Both the position numbers and the translations under genes were made by a program. Below, one piece after another: positions 1-4,752 of a DNA stretch of 5,409 bases. The stretch lies in NCBI GenBank assembly GCA_035946955.1, contig DASYYE010000296.1:1-5409 (forward strand), read 5' to 3'. The stretch comes from DASYYE01 sp035946955 (lineage in GTDB: Bacteria; Actinomycetota; Actinomycetes; Streptosporangiales; Streptosporangiaceae). The notes beneath the pieces are model-generated. The model had not been told where the DNA came from. It ran no database searches and worked only from the letters and a program-made list of their open reading frames with translations. Numbering within the stretch: the stretch's first letter is position 1; the number at the start of each line of letters is the position of its first letter.

Positions 1-994
1 CGTTGATCCAGCCGTTGCCCAGGTTGCCGACGAGCAGGTCACCGGCGAAGGGGCCGAACCCCGTGGGCGCGATGGCCAGCCCCCAGGGCTCGTTGAGCGG
101 GCTGCCGGTCCCACCGGAGACGAGGTGGCGGATGAGTTTCCCGTTGACACTGTAGACATCGACATAACCACGCCCAGCGCCTGGGACCACGTCGGTGTGG
201 GCCTTGTTCTGCTTGCCGTAGCTGACGTAGAGGTCGCTGCCGAGTTGCTGGACGTTGAAGGGCGCGTACCCGGCCGGGACCTTGGGGTCGTTGAACTCGG
301 TGGGCGTGGCGACCGGGGCGAAGTCCTTGCTGAACACGTCGATGCGGGCATTGGCCACGTCCGCAGCGAACAGTTCGGGGCCCGCGGCTGGTGTGGTGGA
401 CAGGGCCAGCCCCTTGAAGACGGCACCCTTGGGGGTCTTCCCGCCGGGGCCGCCGGTCGGGCTGTCCTCCACCACGAACTGTGCGCCGCCGTTCCAGGCC
501 GCGATCTCACCCGGCGACTGGCTGGAGCCGATCGAGTCCGAGTCCACGATGAACAATGCCGGGGAGCCGGCAGGACCGCCGACCGGGAAGGCCTTGGTGT
601 CGGTGTTGCCGACCTGCCCGGTGGGGTTCCCGCCCGGCAGCGCCACGGTGAAGAGGAGCCGCACGGCACTGCCGTTGACCCCTCCCCTGTACACCGTGGC
701 GAACCCGGAATTGTTGTCGGACACCCACATTGCTGAGCTGCCCTTGGTGGCCAGCCCCCAGGCGTTGGTCAGGTTCTGGTCCACCAGCTTGGCGTGGAAC
801 GAGGAGTTGCTGGCGACAAGGTTGGTCTGGGTGAAGCTGTTTGCCGGGGCGGTCGCGGCGAGCGCCGGCTCCCCGGCGGCCACGAGTCCGGCCACAGCCA
901 CGAACACCGTGAGAGCGTAGGCCCATCTCCTGCCGCGGGCTGCGGAGGCGATGGCGTGGCGTCGCTCCGATGTGCGTGGTCGTCCGTCGCGCAT
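1..994 (-). CDS. Exported TIGR03118-family beta-propeller-like protein (C-terminus beyond the window)
   Basis: The frame is open from an ATG at 992-994 to the left edge, giving 331 residues with no stop. A GAAGGGA ribosome binding site (1001-1007) sits 6 nt before the ATG. The N-terminus is a signal peptide: Arg-rich residues 1-23, a hydrophobic stretch at about 25-40, then an Ala-Leu-Ala cleavage site near residue 46. The mature part begins with Asn-Ser-Phe-Thr-Gln-Thr-Asn-Leu-Val and has Leu-Thr-Asn-Ala-Trp-Gly-Leu (75-81), Trp-Val-Ser-Asp-Asn (90-94), Gly-Lys-Leu-Ile-Arg-His-Leu (285-291), Asn-Glu-Pro-Trp-Gly-Leu-Ala (301-307) and Gly-Asp-Leu-Leu-Val-Gly-Asn (318-324). These are hallmarks, as I recall them, of the uncharacterised TIGR03118 family, which has NHL/SMP-30-like propeller repeats. 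Members usually run somewhat longer, so only a short C-terminal part should be missing. No function is established; an extracellular binding role is a guess. The gene lies downstream of another exported propeller gene on the same strand, but a hairpin separates them. Confidence 0.85.
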   Translation of the reverse strand, partial: MRDGRPRTSERRHAIASAARGRRWAYALTVFVAVAGLVAAGEPALAATAPANSFTQTNLVASNSSFHAKLVDQNLTNAWGLATKGSSAMWVSDNNSGFATVYRGGVNGSAVRLLFTVALPGGNPTGQVGNTDTKAFPVGGPAGSPALFIVDSDSIGSSQSPGEIAAWNGGAQFVVEDSPTGGPGGKTPKGAVFKGLALSTTPAAGPELFAADVANARIDVFSKDFAPVATPTEFNDPKVPAGYAPFNVQQLGSDLYVSYGKQNKAHTDVVPGAGRGYVDVYSVNGKLIRHLVSGGTGSPLNEPWGLAIAPTGFGPFAGDLLVGNLGNGWIN

Positions 995-1030
995 GACGTT
1001 TCCCTTCGTCTAGAGGCAGCGTGAGTGAGC

Positions 1031-1063
1031 GAAGCCGGCCACCGCTGGTAGGTGGCCGGCTTC
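1031..1063 (-). terminator. Perfect 13-bp hairpin after the YVTN gene
   Basis: The arms at 1031-1043 and 1051-1063 are exact reverse complements (13 bp, mostly G-C) around a 7-nt loop. The hairpin starts 18 nt past the stop of the YVTN gene and ends 36 nt before the start of the TIGR03118 gene. No T-run follows it on either strand, which is common for actinomycete terminators. It probably ends or attenuates the YVTN transcript. No convincing separate promoter is seen between it and the downstream gene, so partial read-through, or mRNA 3'-end protection, is an alternative. Confidence 0.75.
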
Positions 1064-1081
1064 ACGAGGAGACTGGACGGG

Positions 1082-2152
1082 CTACGGGGCGATCGCGATA
1101 GCGAACGGGGCGGTCCCGACGACGATGGCCTTGCCGGCCTGGCGGGTGGCGGTGCTGATCGGGGTCACCGTGTCCGATCGGTGGTTGGTGACGTAGACGG
1201 TCTTCCCATTGGGCGTGACCACGACGTCAACCGGGCCCTTTCCCACATGGATGGCCGGTTCCGCCTTGTTGGTGGCGGTGTTGATCGGCGTCACGGCGTT
1301 GGCGGCCGGTACGGAGCCGACGAGCAGGGCGCAGGTGGTGCAGGCGTCGTCGCTGACGTAGGCGGTCTTCCCATTCGGCGTGACCGCGATGACCTCAGGG
1401 GTCTTCCCGACCGGGATGGCCTTGCCTGGCTTGTTGGTGGCGGTGTTGATCGGGGTCACCGTGTTCGAGCCGAAGTTGGCGACATAGGCGGTGCCGCCGT
1501 TCGGCGTGATGGCTATGAAGACAGGGTCCTTCCCGACCGGGATGGCCTTGCCTGGCTTGTTGGTGGCGGTGCTGATCGGGGTCACCGTGCCCGCGCCGTA
1601 GTCGGTGACGTACGCGGTCGCGCTGTCCGGCGTGATGCCAATCACCAGGGGGCCAGCCCCGGCCGAGATCGGCTTGCCGGCGTGGTTGGTGGCAGTGCTG
1701 ATCGGCGTCACCGTGTTCGCGATGGTGTTGGAGACATAGGCGGTCTTGCCGTTCGGTGTGACGACGACGTACTCCGCGCCCTGCCCGGTCGTGATCGCCG
1801 TGCCCGGCTTGCGGGTCGCGATGTTGATCGGCGTCACCGTACCCGAGCTGTTGTTCGCCACGTAGGCGGTCTTGTCATTCGGTGTGACCGCAATCCACAT
1901 GGGCCCTTTCCCAACCTGGACCGTACCCAGCGCCCGATTGGTGAAGGTGTTGATCGGCGTCACCGTACCTGACGTCTGGTTGGACACGAAGGCGATGGGT
2001 GCGGTCGTGGACCTGGCCGGCAGGCGCGCGGCCGCCGACGCTGGCTGGGCTGCCAGCAGGCCACCGCATATGGCCATGGCTGCGGTCGCTCCCACGGCAA
2101 CGCGCAGGTGAATCGCTGCCGCGCCATTCTCACGCCTTGAAAACAGATTCAT
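1082..2152 (-). CDS. Exported seven-bladed YVTN beta-propeller repeat protein
   Basis: A complete 356-residue protein. The ATG (2150-2152) is preceded by GGGAGG (2160-2165) at a good distance; the stop is TAG at 1082-1084. Residues 1-40 form a signal peptide (Arg6, Arg7 and Arg17, hydrophobic core about 18-36, Ala-Ser-Ala at 38-40). The rest is a 42-residue repeat of the YVTN propeller type: Ile/Val-Ala-Val-Thr-Pro-Asn-Gly-Lys-Thr-Ala-Tyr-Val, then Thr-Val-Thr-Pro-Ile and Thr-Ala-Thr-Asn. Repeats span 82-123, 124-165, 166-207, 208-249, 250-304 and 305-346. The partial first blade (52-81) can be completed by the last ten residues, giving seven blades with 'Velcro' closure. Blade 6 has 13 extra residues carrying a Cys-x-x-Cys (271, 274). 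Such proteins are usually extracytoplasmic binding or surface proteins; no ligand can be assigned. The gene appears monocistronic, with its own upstream AT-rich region and a hairpin after it. Confidence 0.92.
   Translation of the reverse strand: MNLFSRRENGAAAIHLRVAVGATAAMAICGGLLAAQPASAAARLPARSTTAPIAFVSNQTSGTVTPINTFTNRALGTVQVGKGPMWIAVTPNDKTAYVANNSSGTVTPINIATRKPGTAITTGQGAEYVVVTPNGKTAYVSNTIANTVTPISTATNHAGKPISAGAGPLVIGITPDSATAYVTDYGAGTVTPISTATNKPGKAIPVGKDPVFIAITPNGGTAYVANFGSNTVTPINTATNKPGKAIPVGKTPEVIAVTPNGKTAYVSDDACTTCALLVGSVPAANAVTPINTATNKAEPAIHVGKGPVDVVVTPNGKTVYVTNHRSDTVTPISTATRQAGKAIVVGTAPFAIAIAP
1403..1571 (-). repeat. Near-identical 126-bp-period coding repeat inside the YVTN gene
   Basis: Positions 1403-1445 and 1529-1571 are identical over 43 bp at an offset of exactly 126 bp (42 codons). 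After one mismatch the match resumes for 17 bp more (1447-1463 with 1573-1589). The segment encodes the junctions of blades 4/5 and 5/6. Other blade junctions match less well at the DNA level. This suggests recent duplication or gene conversion between these blades. Confidence 0.85.
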
Positions 2153-2165
2153 AATCTAGCCTCCC

Positions 2166-2305
2166 GGCTGCTTGGGTTGGGCGTCTTGAGCGCAACGTAA
2201 GTTCATGCCGGTGAGGACTGCAACCGCTCAATGGCCTATTCGGCACAACCAGCAATATGCAAGAAGACTAGGGAATTTTTGGCAAACACAAATTAAATGG
2301 GTAAC
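2166..2305 (-). promoter_or_regulatory. AT-rich upstream region of the YVTN gene, probable promoter
   Basis: Between the YVTN ribosome binding site and the decayed repeat lies non-coding DNA. Its part at about 2230-2300 is much richer in A and T than the rest of the window, as expected of a promoter. Read on the minus strand, possible elements are TTGCCA (2279-2284) and, further down, TTGCAT followed 16 nt later by AATAGG. Neither pair is a good consensus match, so the promoter is inferred from composition and position, not from a clear -35/-10. I see no small gene here. Confidence 0.35.
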
Positions 2306-2427
2306 TCCCGGGCGCAGGAGCAGCCTTGCGGACCGGCGGGGGTGAAGTGGGGTCAGGGTCGCAGGAGCAGCCTCGCGGACTGGTGGGAAGCGGGAGTGGG
2401 GTCAGGGGCGGAGGAGGAGTTTGCCGG
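2306..2427 (-). repeat. Three-copy degenerate 47/49-bp tandem repeat of the oxidoreductase gene tail
   Basis: The end of the oxidoreductase gene (2402-2427, coding Gly-Lys-Leu-Leu-Leu-Arg-Pro-stop) recurs downstream. At 2353-2378 a copy reads Ala-Arg-Leu-Leu-Leu-Arg-Pro-stop, and at about 2306-2331 another reads Ala-Arg-Leu-Leu-Leu-Arg-Pro with the stop lost. The offsets are 49 and 47 bp, so the copies are not in frame with one another. The two outer copies also share the following G-rich spacer and are more alike to each other than to the gene end. This is seen directly; an origin by slippage or unequal crossover is inferred. Confidence 0.75.
2385..2408 (+). other. Potential G-quadruplex across the stop codon of the oxidoreductase gene
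   Basis: The plus strand has four G-tracts of 3, 3, 4 and 4 at 2385-2387, 2392-2394, 2398-2401 and 2405-2408, with loops of 4, 3 and 3 nt. This fits the standard G3+N1-7 quadruplex pattern. The last loop is the complement of the TGA stop codon of the minus-strand gene. The G-rich strand is the template strand for that gene, so a structure would form in DNA, not in the mRNA, and could slow RNA polymerase at the operon end. Whether it folds is not known. Confidence 0.45.
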
Positions 2428-3385
2428 TGACCGTGCGTGATTCGAGGGCTTGGTGGGCCGCTGCGGCATCCGCCAGGGGGTACTCGGCGTGCAGGCGCAG
2501 GCGCAGCGTTGCATCGGTGACGAGACGCAGCACCTCGGCGGCGCGGCGGAGCAGGTCCTCACGCGTCCGGTCGTAGTGGCCCAGCGACGGCTTGGTGAAG
2601 AACACCGAGCCCTGGCGGTTCAGCTCCTGCGGGTCCACGGCTGTCACCGGGCCGCTGGTCTGGCCGTAGAGCACCAGTGTCCCCCGGGGGTGCAGGGACG
2701 CGAGGCTGTCCGCGAACGTGTCCCGGCCGACCCCGTCGTACACCACGTTGACGCCCTCCCCGCCGGTCAGCTCCCTGACCCGGACGGCAGTGCGCTCCCG
2801 CGAAGTGACGATCACGTGGGTGGCCCCGGCCGCCTGCGCGGCCTCCTCCTTACCCGGCTGCGACACCACACCGACCACGGTGGCGCCGCGGGCGGCGGCG
2901 AGCTGGCAGAGCAGGCCACCCACGCCCCCGGCGGCCGCCAGCACGAGACAGGTCATGCCTGGTCCCAGTGGCACCACATCGCTGGCGAGAAAGTGCGCGG
3001 TCATGCCGTGGACCATGGCGGTCGCGGCATCACGCAGTGAGACGCCGTCGGGAACCGGCACCAGCCGGCCGGCCGCAGCTATGCAGTGGCTGGCATAGGA
3101 GGCTGGGCACCCCGCCCAGGCGACCCGGTCCCCTGCGGCGACCCCCGTCACGCCGGCGCCGGCCTGCAGCACGACCCCGCTGCCCTCGAACCCGGGGGTG
3201 AAGGGGAACTGGACGGTGTAGGCGCCGCTGCGCTGGAACACGTCGACGAAGTTGACTCCGGCCGCGCTCACCTCGACGAGGACCTGGCCGTCGCCGGGCA
3301 ACGGGTCGTCGCGGTGGGCGAGTTGCAGGACGCTTGGCGGCCCATAGCTGTCGAAGCAGACGTGACGCACGGCCGGCTCAGCCAC
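2402..3385 (-). CDS. NAD(P)H:quinone oxidoreductase-type (zinc-free MDR family) dehydrogenase
   Basis: A complete 327-residue medium-chain dehydrogenase/reductase, close to the usual length of the quinone oxidoreductase (Qor) branch. It probably reduces a quinone or an enone with NAD(P)H in the cytoplasm; the substrate is unknown. Seen in order: Gly-Val-Asn-Phe-Val-Asp (43-48), Pro-Gly-Phe-Glu-Gly-Ser-Gly (64-70), the Rossmann motif Ala-Ala-Ala-Gly-Gly-Val-Gly-Gly (150-157), Tyr-Asp-Gly-Val-Gly (216-220), Tyr-Gly-Gln-Thr-Ser-Gly (240-245) and the terminal Gly-Lys-Leu-Leu-Leu (321-325). The Gly-His-Glu zinc motif of alcohol dehydrogenases is replaced by Gly-Phe-Glu, so no catalytic zinc is expected. 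The GTG start (3383-3385) overlaps the end of the sulfur-carrier gene by 8 bp. No strong ribosome binding site is visible, so translation probably depends on coupling. A second GTG at 3368-3370 would give an N-terminus (Met-Arg-His-Val) more typical of Qor proteins and is a real alternative start. Confidence 0.9.
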   Translation of the reverse strand: MAEPAVRHVCFDSYGPPSVLQLAHRDDPLPGDGQVLVEVSAAGVNFVDVFQRSGAYTVQFPFTPGFEGSGVVLQAGAGVTGVAAGDRVAWAGCPASYASHCIAAAGRLVPVPDGVSLRDAATAMVHGMTAHFLASDVVPLGPGMTCLVLAAAGGVGGLLCQLAAARGATVVGVVSQPGKEEAAQAAGATHVIVTSRERTAVRVRELTGGEGVNVVYDGVGRDTFADSLASLHPRGTLVLYGQTSGPVTAVDPQELNRQGSVFFTKPSLGHYDRTREDLLRRAAEVLRLVTDATLRLRLHAEYPLADAAAAHQALESRTVTGKLLLRP

Positions 3386-3644
3386 CCGCCATCGGTGCGA
3401 TGATCGTTACCGTGCTGCCCGCTGCCACCGTGGTGGTGCCGCGCAGGTGCCGGGGGATCAGGTCGTCGTCCACACAGATGTTGACGTAACCCAGTGGCTG
3501 GGCGTCTGGCCCGAGCAGCCGCCGCCGGAACGTGGGGTTCTCTGCCGCGAACCGGGTGATGACCTCTGGCAGCGCGCCCTCGGTGCCCTCGAACTCGGTC
3601 CGCCCGTCGGGGGCCCAGACCGAGGGGAGAATGATCTTGATCAC
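3378..3644 (-). CDS. CysO/MoaD/ThiS-like ubiquitin-fold sulfur carrier protein
   Basis: An 88-residue protein starting at GTG 3642-3644 and ending with TGA at 3378-3380. It ends Ala-Pro-Met-Ala-Gly-Gly. The exposed C-terminal Gly-Gly is the mark of sulfur carriers, which an E1-like enzyme (MoeB/ThiF type) adenylates and a sulfur donor turns into a thiocarboxylate. The beta-grasp pattern is visible: Ile-Lys-Ile-Ile-Leu-Pro at the start, helix about 23-35, Tyr-Val-Asn-Ile-Cys-Val-Asp-Asp (53-60) and Gly-Ser-Thr-Val-Thr-Ile-Ile (76-82). The Tyr-Val-Asn-Ile segment and the Ala-Gly-Gly end resemble mycobacterial CysO, from memory, more than ThiS. The start is set by GGAGGAGG at 3649-3656 and by the GTGA overlap with the FGE-fold gene's stop; a longer in-frame reading to 3764 would run back over that gene. 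No activating E1, JAMM protease or CysM lies in this window. The neighbours suggest a dedicated sulfur-delivery role, but recruitment from primary metabolism cannot be excluded. Confidence 0.9.
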   Translation of the reverse strand: MIKIILPSVWAPDGRTEFEGTEGALPEVITRFAAENPTFRRRLLGPDAQPLGYVNICVDDDLIPRHLRGTTTVAAGSTVTIIAPMAGG

Positions 3645-4525
3645 GGTGCCTCCTCCACCTCGACGTCTTTCGCGCACCGGAAGCCGTGCGCGAAGCTCGA
3701 CCACCCGCCCGGGTCGCCGTGCATGCGCTCGGTGCACCGGACCTGGTAGCGGAAGTTCATCCACGAGCCGCCCCGGATCACCCGGTAGCGGCCCACGGCC
3801 ATGCGCACGGTGGGGTCACACGAGGTCGCCTCGCCATACAGGCACGACAGCGTCGAGGTCCACTCATAGACGTTCCCGGCCATGTCGGCGCACCCGAAGG
3901 CGCTGTCACCGCGGCCCGAGAACGCGCCGACCGGCGTGGTCTGCGGTAACGGCCCTGACTCCTGGCATGTGGCGGACCACCAGTCCCGCCATTGCGTGAG
4001 CGTGGTGAGCGGCCCCGCGTGGAGTTCCGCCGTGTTCGCACAGCCCGGGTCCCAGTCGTCACCCCACGGCCAGATCCGGAAGCCCGCGCCGCGGGCGGCG
4101 AACTCCCATTCGGCCTCGGACGGCAGACGCTTGCCCGCCCACCAGGCGTAGGCGCTCGCGTCCTCCCAGGAGACGTGCACCACCGGGTGGTTCTCGAAGC
4201 CCTCGGTCCCGCTGCCCGGGCCGGCTGGCGCGTACCAGCAGACGCCCTCCCGCTCGGCCCAGCCGTCCTCCTGGTAGACCATGCCGAACCCGCGTTTCTC
4301 GGCGTCCGTGCGGTAACCGGTCTGGTGCGCGAATTCGCCGAACTCGGCGACGGTCACGGGGTAACGGTCGATCCGGAACGGCGCCAGTGTGCGGGCGACC
4401 TGCGGTGTCTCGTCGTTGAACCAAACCCTCGGGAGTGGCTGGTCCGCGTCCTCCAGCCAGTCCAGCAGCCAGGGTGGCGACCCCTGGTGGAATTGACCGC
4501 CGGGTATCCGCAGCATGTGCCCCAT
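3641..4525 (-). CDS. FGE-sulfatase-fold (SUMF1/EgtB/PvdO-type) enzyme without the copper-site cysteines
   Basis: A 294-residue protein made up almost entirely of one FGE-sulfatase domain. Signatures in order: Pro-Val-Thr-Val-Ala-Glu-Phe (56-62), Gly-Tyr-Arg-Thr-Asp-Ala-Glu (70-76), Asn-His-Pro-Val-Val-His-Val-Ser-Trp-Glu-Asp-Ala (112-123), Lys-Arg-Leu-Pro-Ser-Glu-Ala-Glu-Trp-Glu (132-141), Trp-Pro-Trp-Gly-Asp (152-156), Met-Ala-Gly-Asn-Val-Tyr-Glu-Trp (215-222), Arg-Gly-Gly-Ser-Trp (251-255) and Gly-Phe-Arg-Cys (281-284). True FGEs carry two copper-binding cysteines just after Arg-Gly-Gly-Ser-Tyr. Here that stretch reads Met-Asn-Phe-Arg-Tyr-Gln-Val-Arg and is about three residues shorter, so both are missing. 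No N-terminal DinB domain is present, so it is not a standard EgtB/OvoA. It is best grouped with atypical members such as PvdO; the reaction is unknown. The ATG at 4523-4525 has GGAGGT next to it. It is the first gene of a three-gene operon and shares GTGA with the carrier gene. Confidence 0.9.
   Translation of the reverse strand: MGHMLRIPGGQFHQGSPPWLLDWLEDADQPLPRVWFNDETPQVARTLAPFRIDRYPVTVAEFGEFAHQTGYRTDAEKRGFGMVYQEDGWAEREGVCWYAPAGPGSGTEGFENHPVVHVSWEDASAYAWWAGKRLPSEAEWEFAARGAGFRIWPWGDDWDPGCANTAELHAGPLTTLTQWRDWWSATCQESGPLPQTTPVGAFSGRGDSAFGCADMAGNVYEWTSTLSCLYGEATSCDPTVRMAVGRYRVIRGGSWMNFRYQVRCTERMHGDPGGWSSFAHGFRCAKDVEVEEAP
3649..3656 (-). promoter_or_regulatory. Ribosome binding site of the sulfur-carrier gene, inside the FGE-fold gene
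   Basis: The minus strand reads GGAGGAGG ending 4 nt before the GTG at 3642-3644; its upstream GGAGG is 7 nt away. It lies within the last codons of the FGE-fold gene, where it encodes part of the Glu-Val-Glu-Glu-Ala-Pro tail. It decides the carrier start against longer in-frame alternatives. Confidence 0.8.
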
Positions 4526-4528
4526 GGG

Positions 4529-4534
4529 ACCTCC
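4529..4534 (-). promoter_or_regulatory. Ribosome binding site fixing the FGE-fold start
   Basis: GGAGGT on the minus strand ends 3 nt before the ATG at 4523-4525 (4 nt counted from GGAGG). The in-frame ATG at 4514-4516 would be 13 nt from GGAGG, which is too far. The open frame continues upstream to 4876, but that part crosses the divergent promoter region and the P450 start and has no family similarity. Confidence 0.7.
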
Positions 4535-4583
4535 ATCGCGCAGGCCGCGCCATTCCCAGCACCGCCGCTCGCGCCGCGGGCCT

Positions 4584-4612
4584 ATCATCATCCCGGCCAC
4601 CGGAGAGTGCAA
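4584..4612 (-). promoter_or_regulatory. Candidate promoter of the FGE-fold/carrier/oxidoreductase operon
   Basis: On the minus strand, TTGCAC (4607-4612) and GATGAT (4584-4589) are separated by 17 nt. They match the housekeeping -35 and -10 consensus at 3 and 4 of 6 positions. Transcription would start near 4577, leaving a leader of about 50 nt before the ATG. Position and spacing fit, but the sequence match is modest and the assignment is tentative. Confidence 0.3.
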
Positions 4613-4643
4613 CCTCCCGGATTGCGGAGGCGCAGTTCTTCCC

Positions 4644-4681
4644 GATTGCCCGGCCACATAGCGCGGGCAGCGCGGGCAATC
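4644..4681. repeat. Inverted repeat enclosing a tandem 9-bp repeat in the divergent promoter region
   Basis: The arms at 4644-4652 and 4673-4681 (gattgcccg and its reverse complement) form a perfect 9-bp inverted repeat. Two adjacent exact copies of gcgcgggca lie at 4661-4669 and 4670-4678, the second overlapping the right arm. A further 8-bp inverted pair, atcacgga at 4679-4686 and tccgtgat at 4728-4735, links this site to the DNA just before the P450 start. Such a nest between divergent genes is typical of regulator binding sites, but no regulator gene is visible here. Confidence 0.45.
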
Positions 4682-4752
4682 ACGGAGATGCCGGGTGGCG
4701 GGACCGCGGAAACCATGGTCAGTGGAATCCGTGATCCCCCACAAGGACAGCC

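Noticed and set aside
255..920. A 221-residue plus-strand open frame over the TIGR03118 gene.
   Set aside because: The minus strand gives a signal peptide and family motifs in one uninterrupted frame; the plus reading is a GC-bias shadow.
1115..1900. Regularly spaced repeats resembling a CRISPR array.
   Set aside because: The 126-bp period is a multiple of three, in frame, and encodes YVTN propeller blades.
1052..1972. A 306-residue plus-strand open frame with a periodic Gly/Asp/Arg-rich pattern.
   Set aside because: It is antisense to the YVTN repeats; the periodicity mirrors the 126-bp coding repeat, and the protein has no recognisable fold or ribosome binding site.
2306..2427. Reading the repeated gene tail as attL/attR of an integrated element.
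   Set aside because: The copies are only 47-49 bp apart with nothing but spacer between them, and no integrase or excisionase is present.
3645..3764. In-frame upstream extension of the sulfur-carrier gene to 3764.
   Set aside because: The extra 40 residues are an out-of-frame reading of the FGE-fold gene's end; the GTG at 3642-3644 has GGAGGAGG and the usual start of a beta-grasp carrier.
4646..4674. A plus-strand TTGCCC as -35 of a P450 promoter.
   Set aside because: No acceptable -10 lies at 16-18 nt; the segment is GC-rich and part of the repeat nest.
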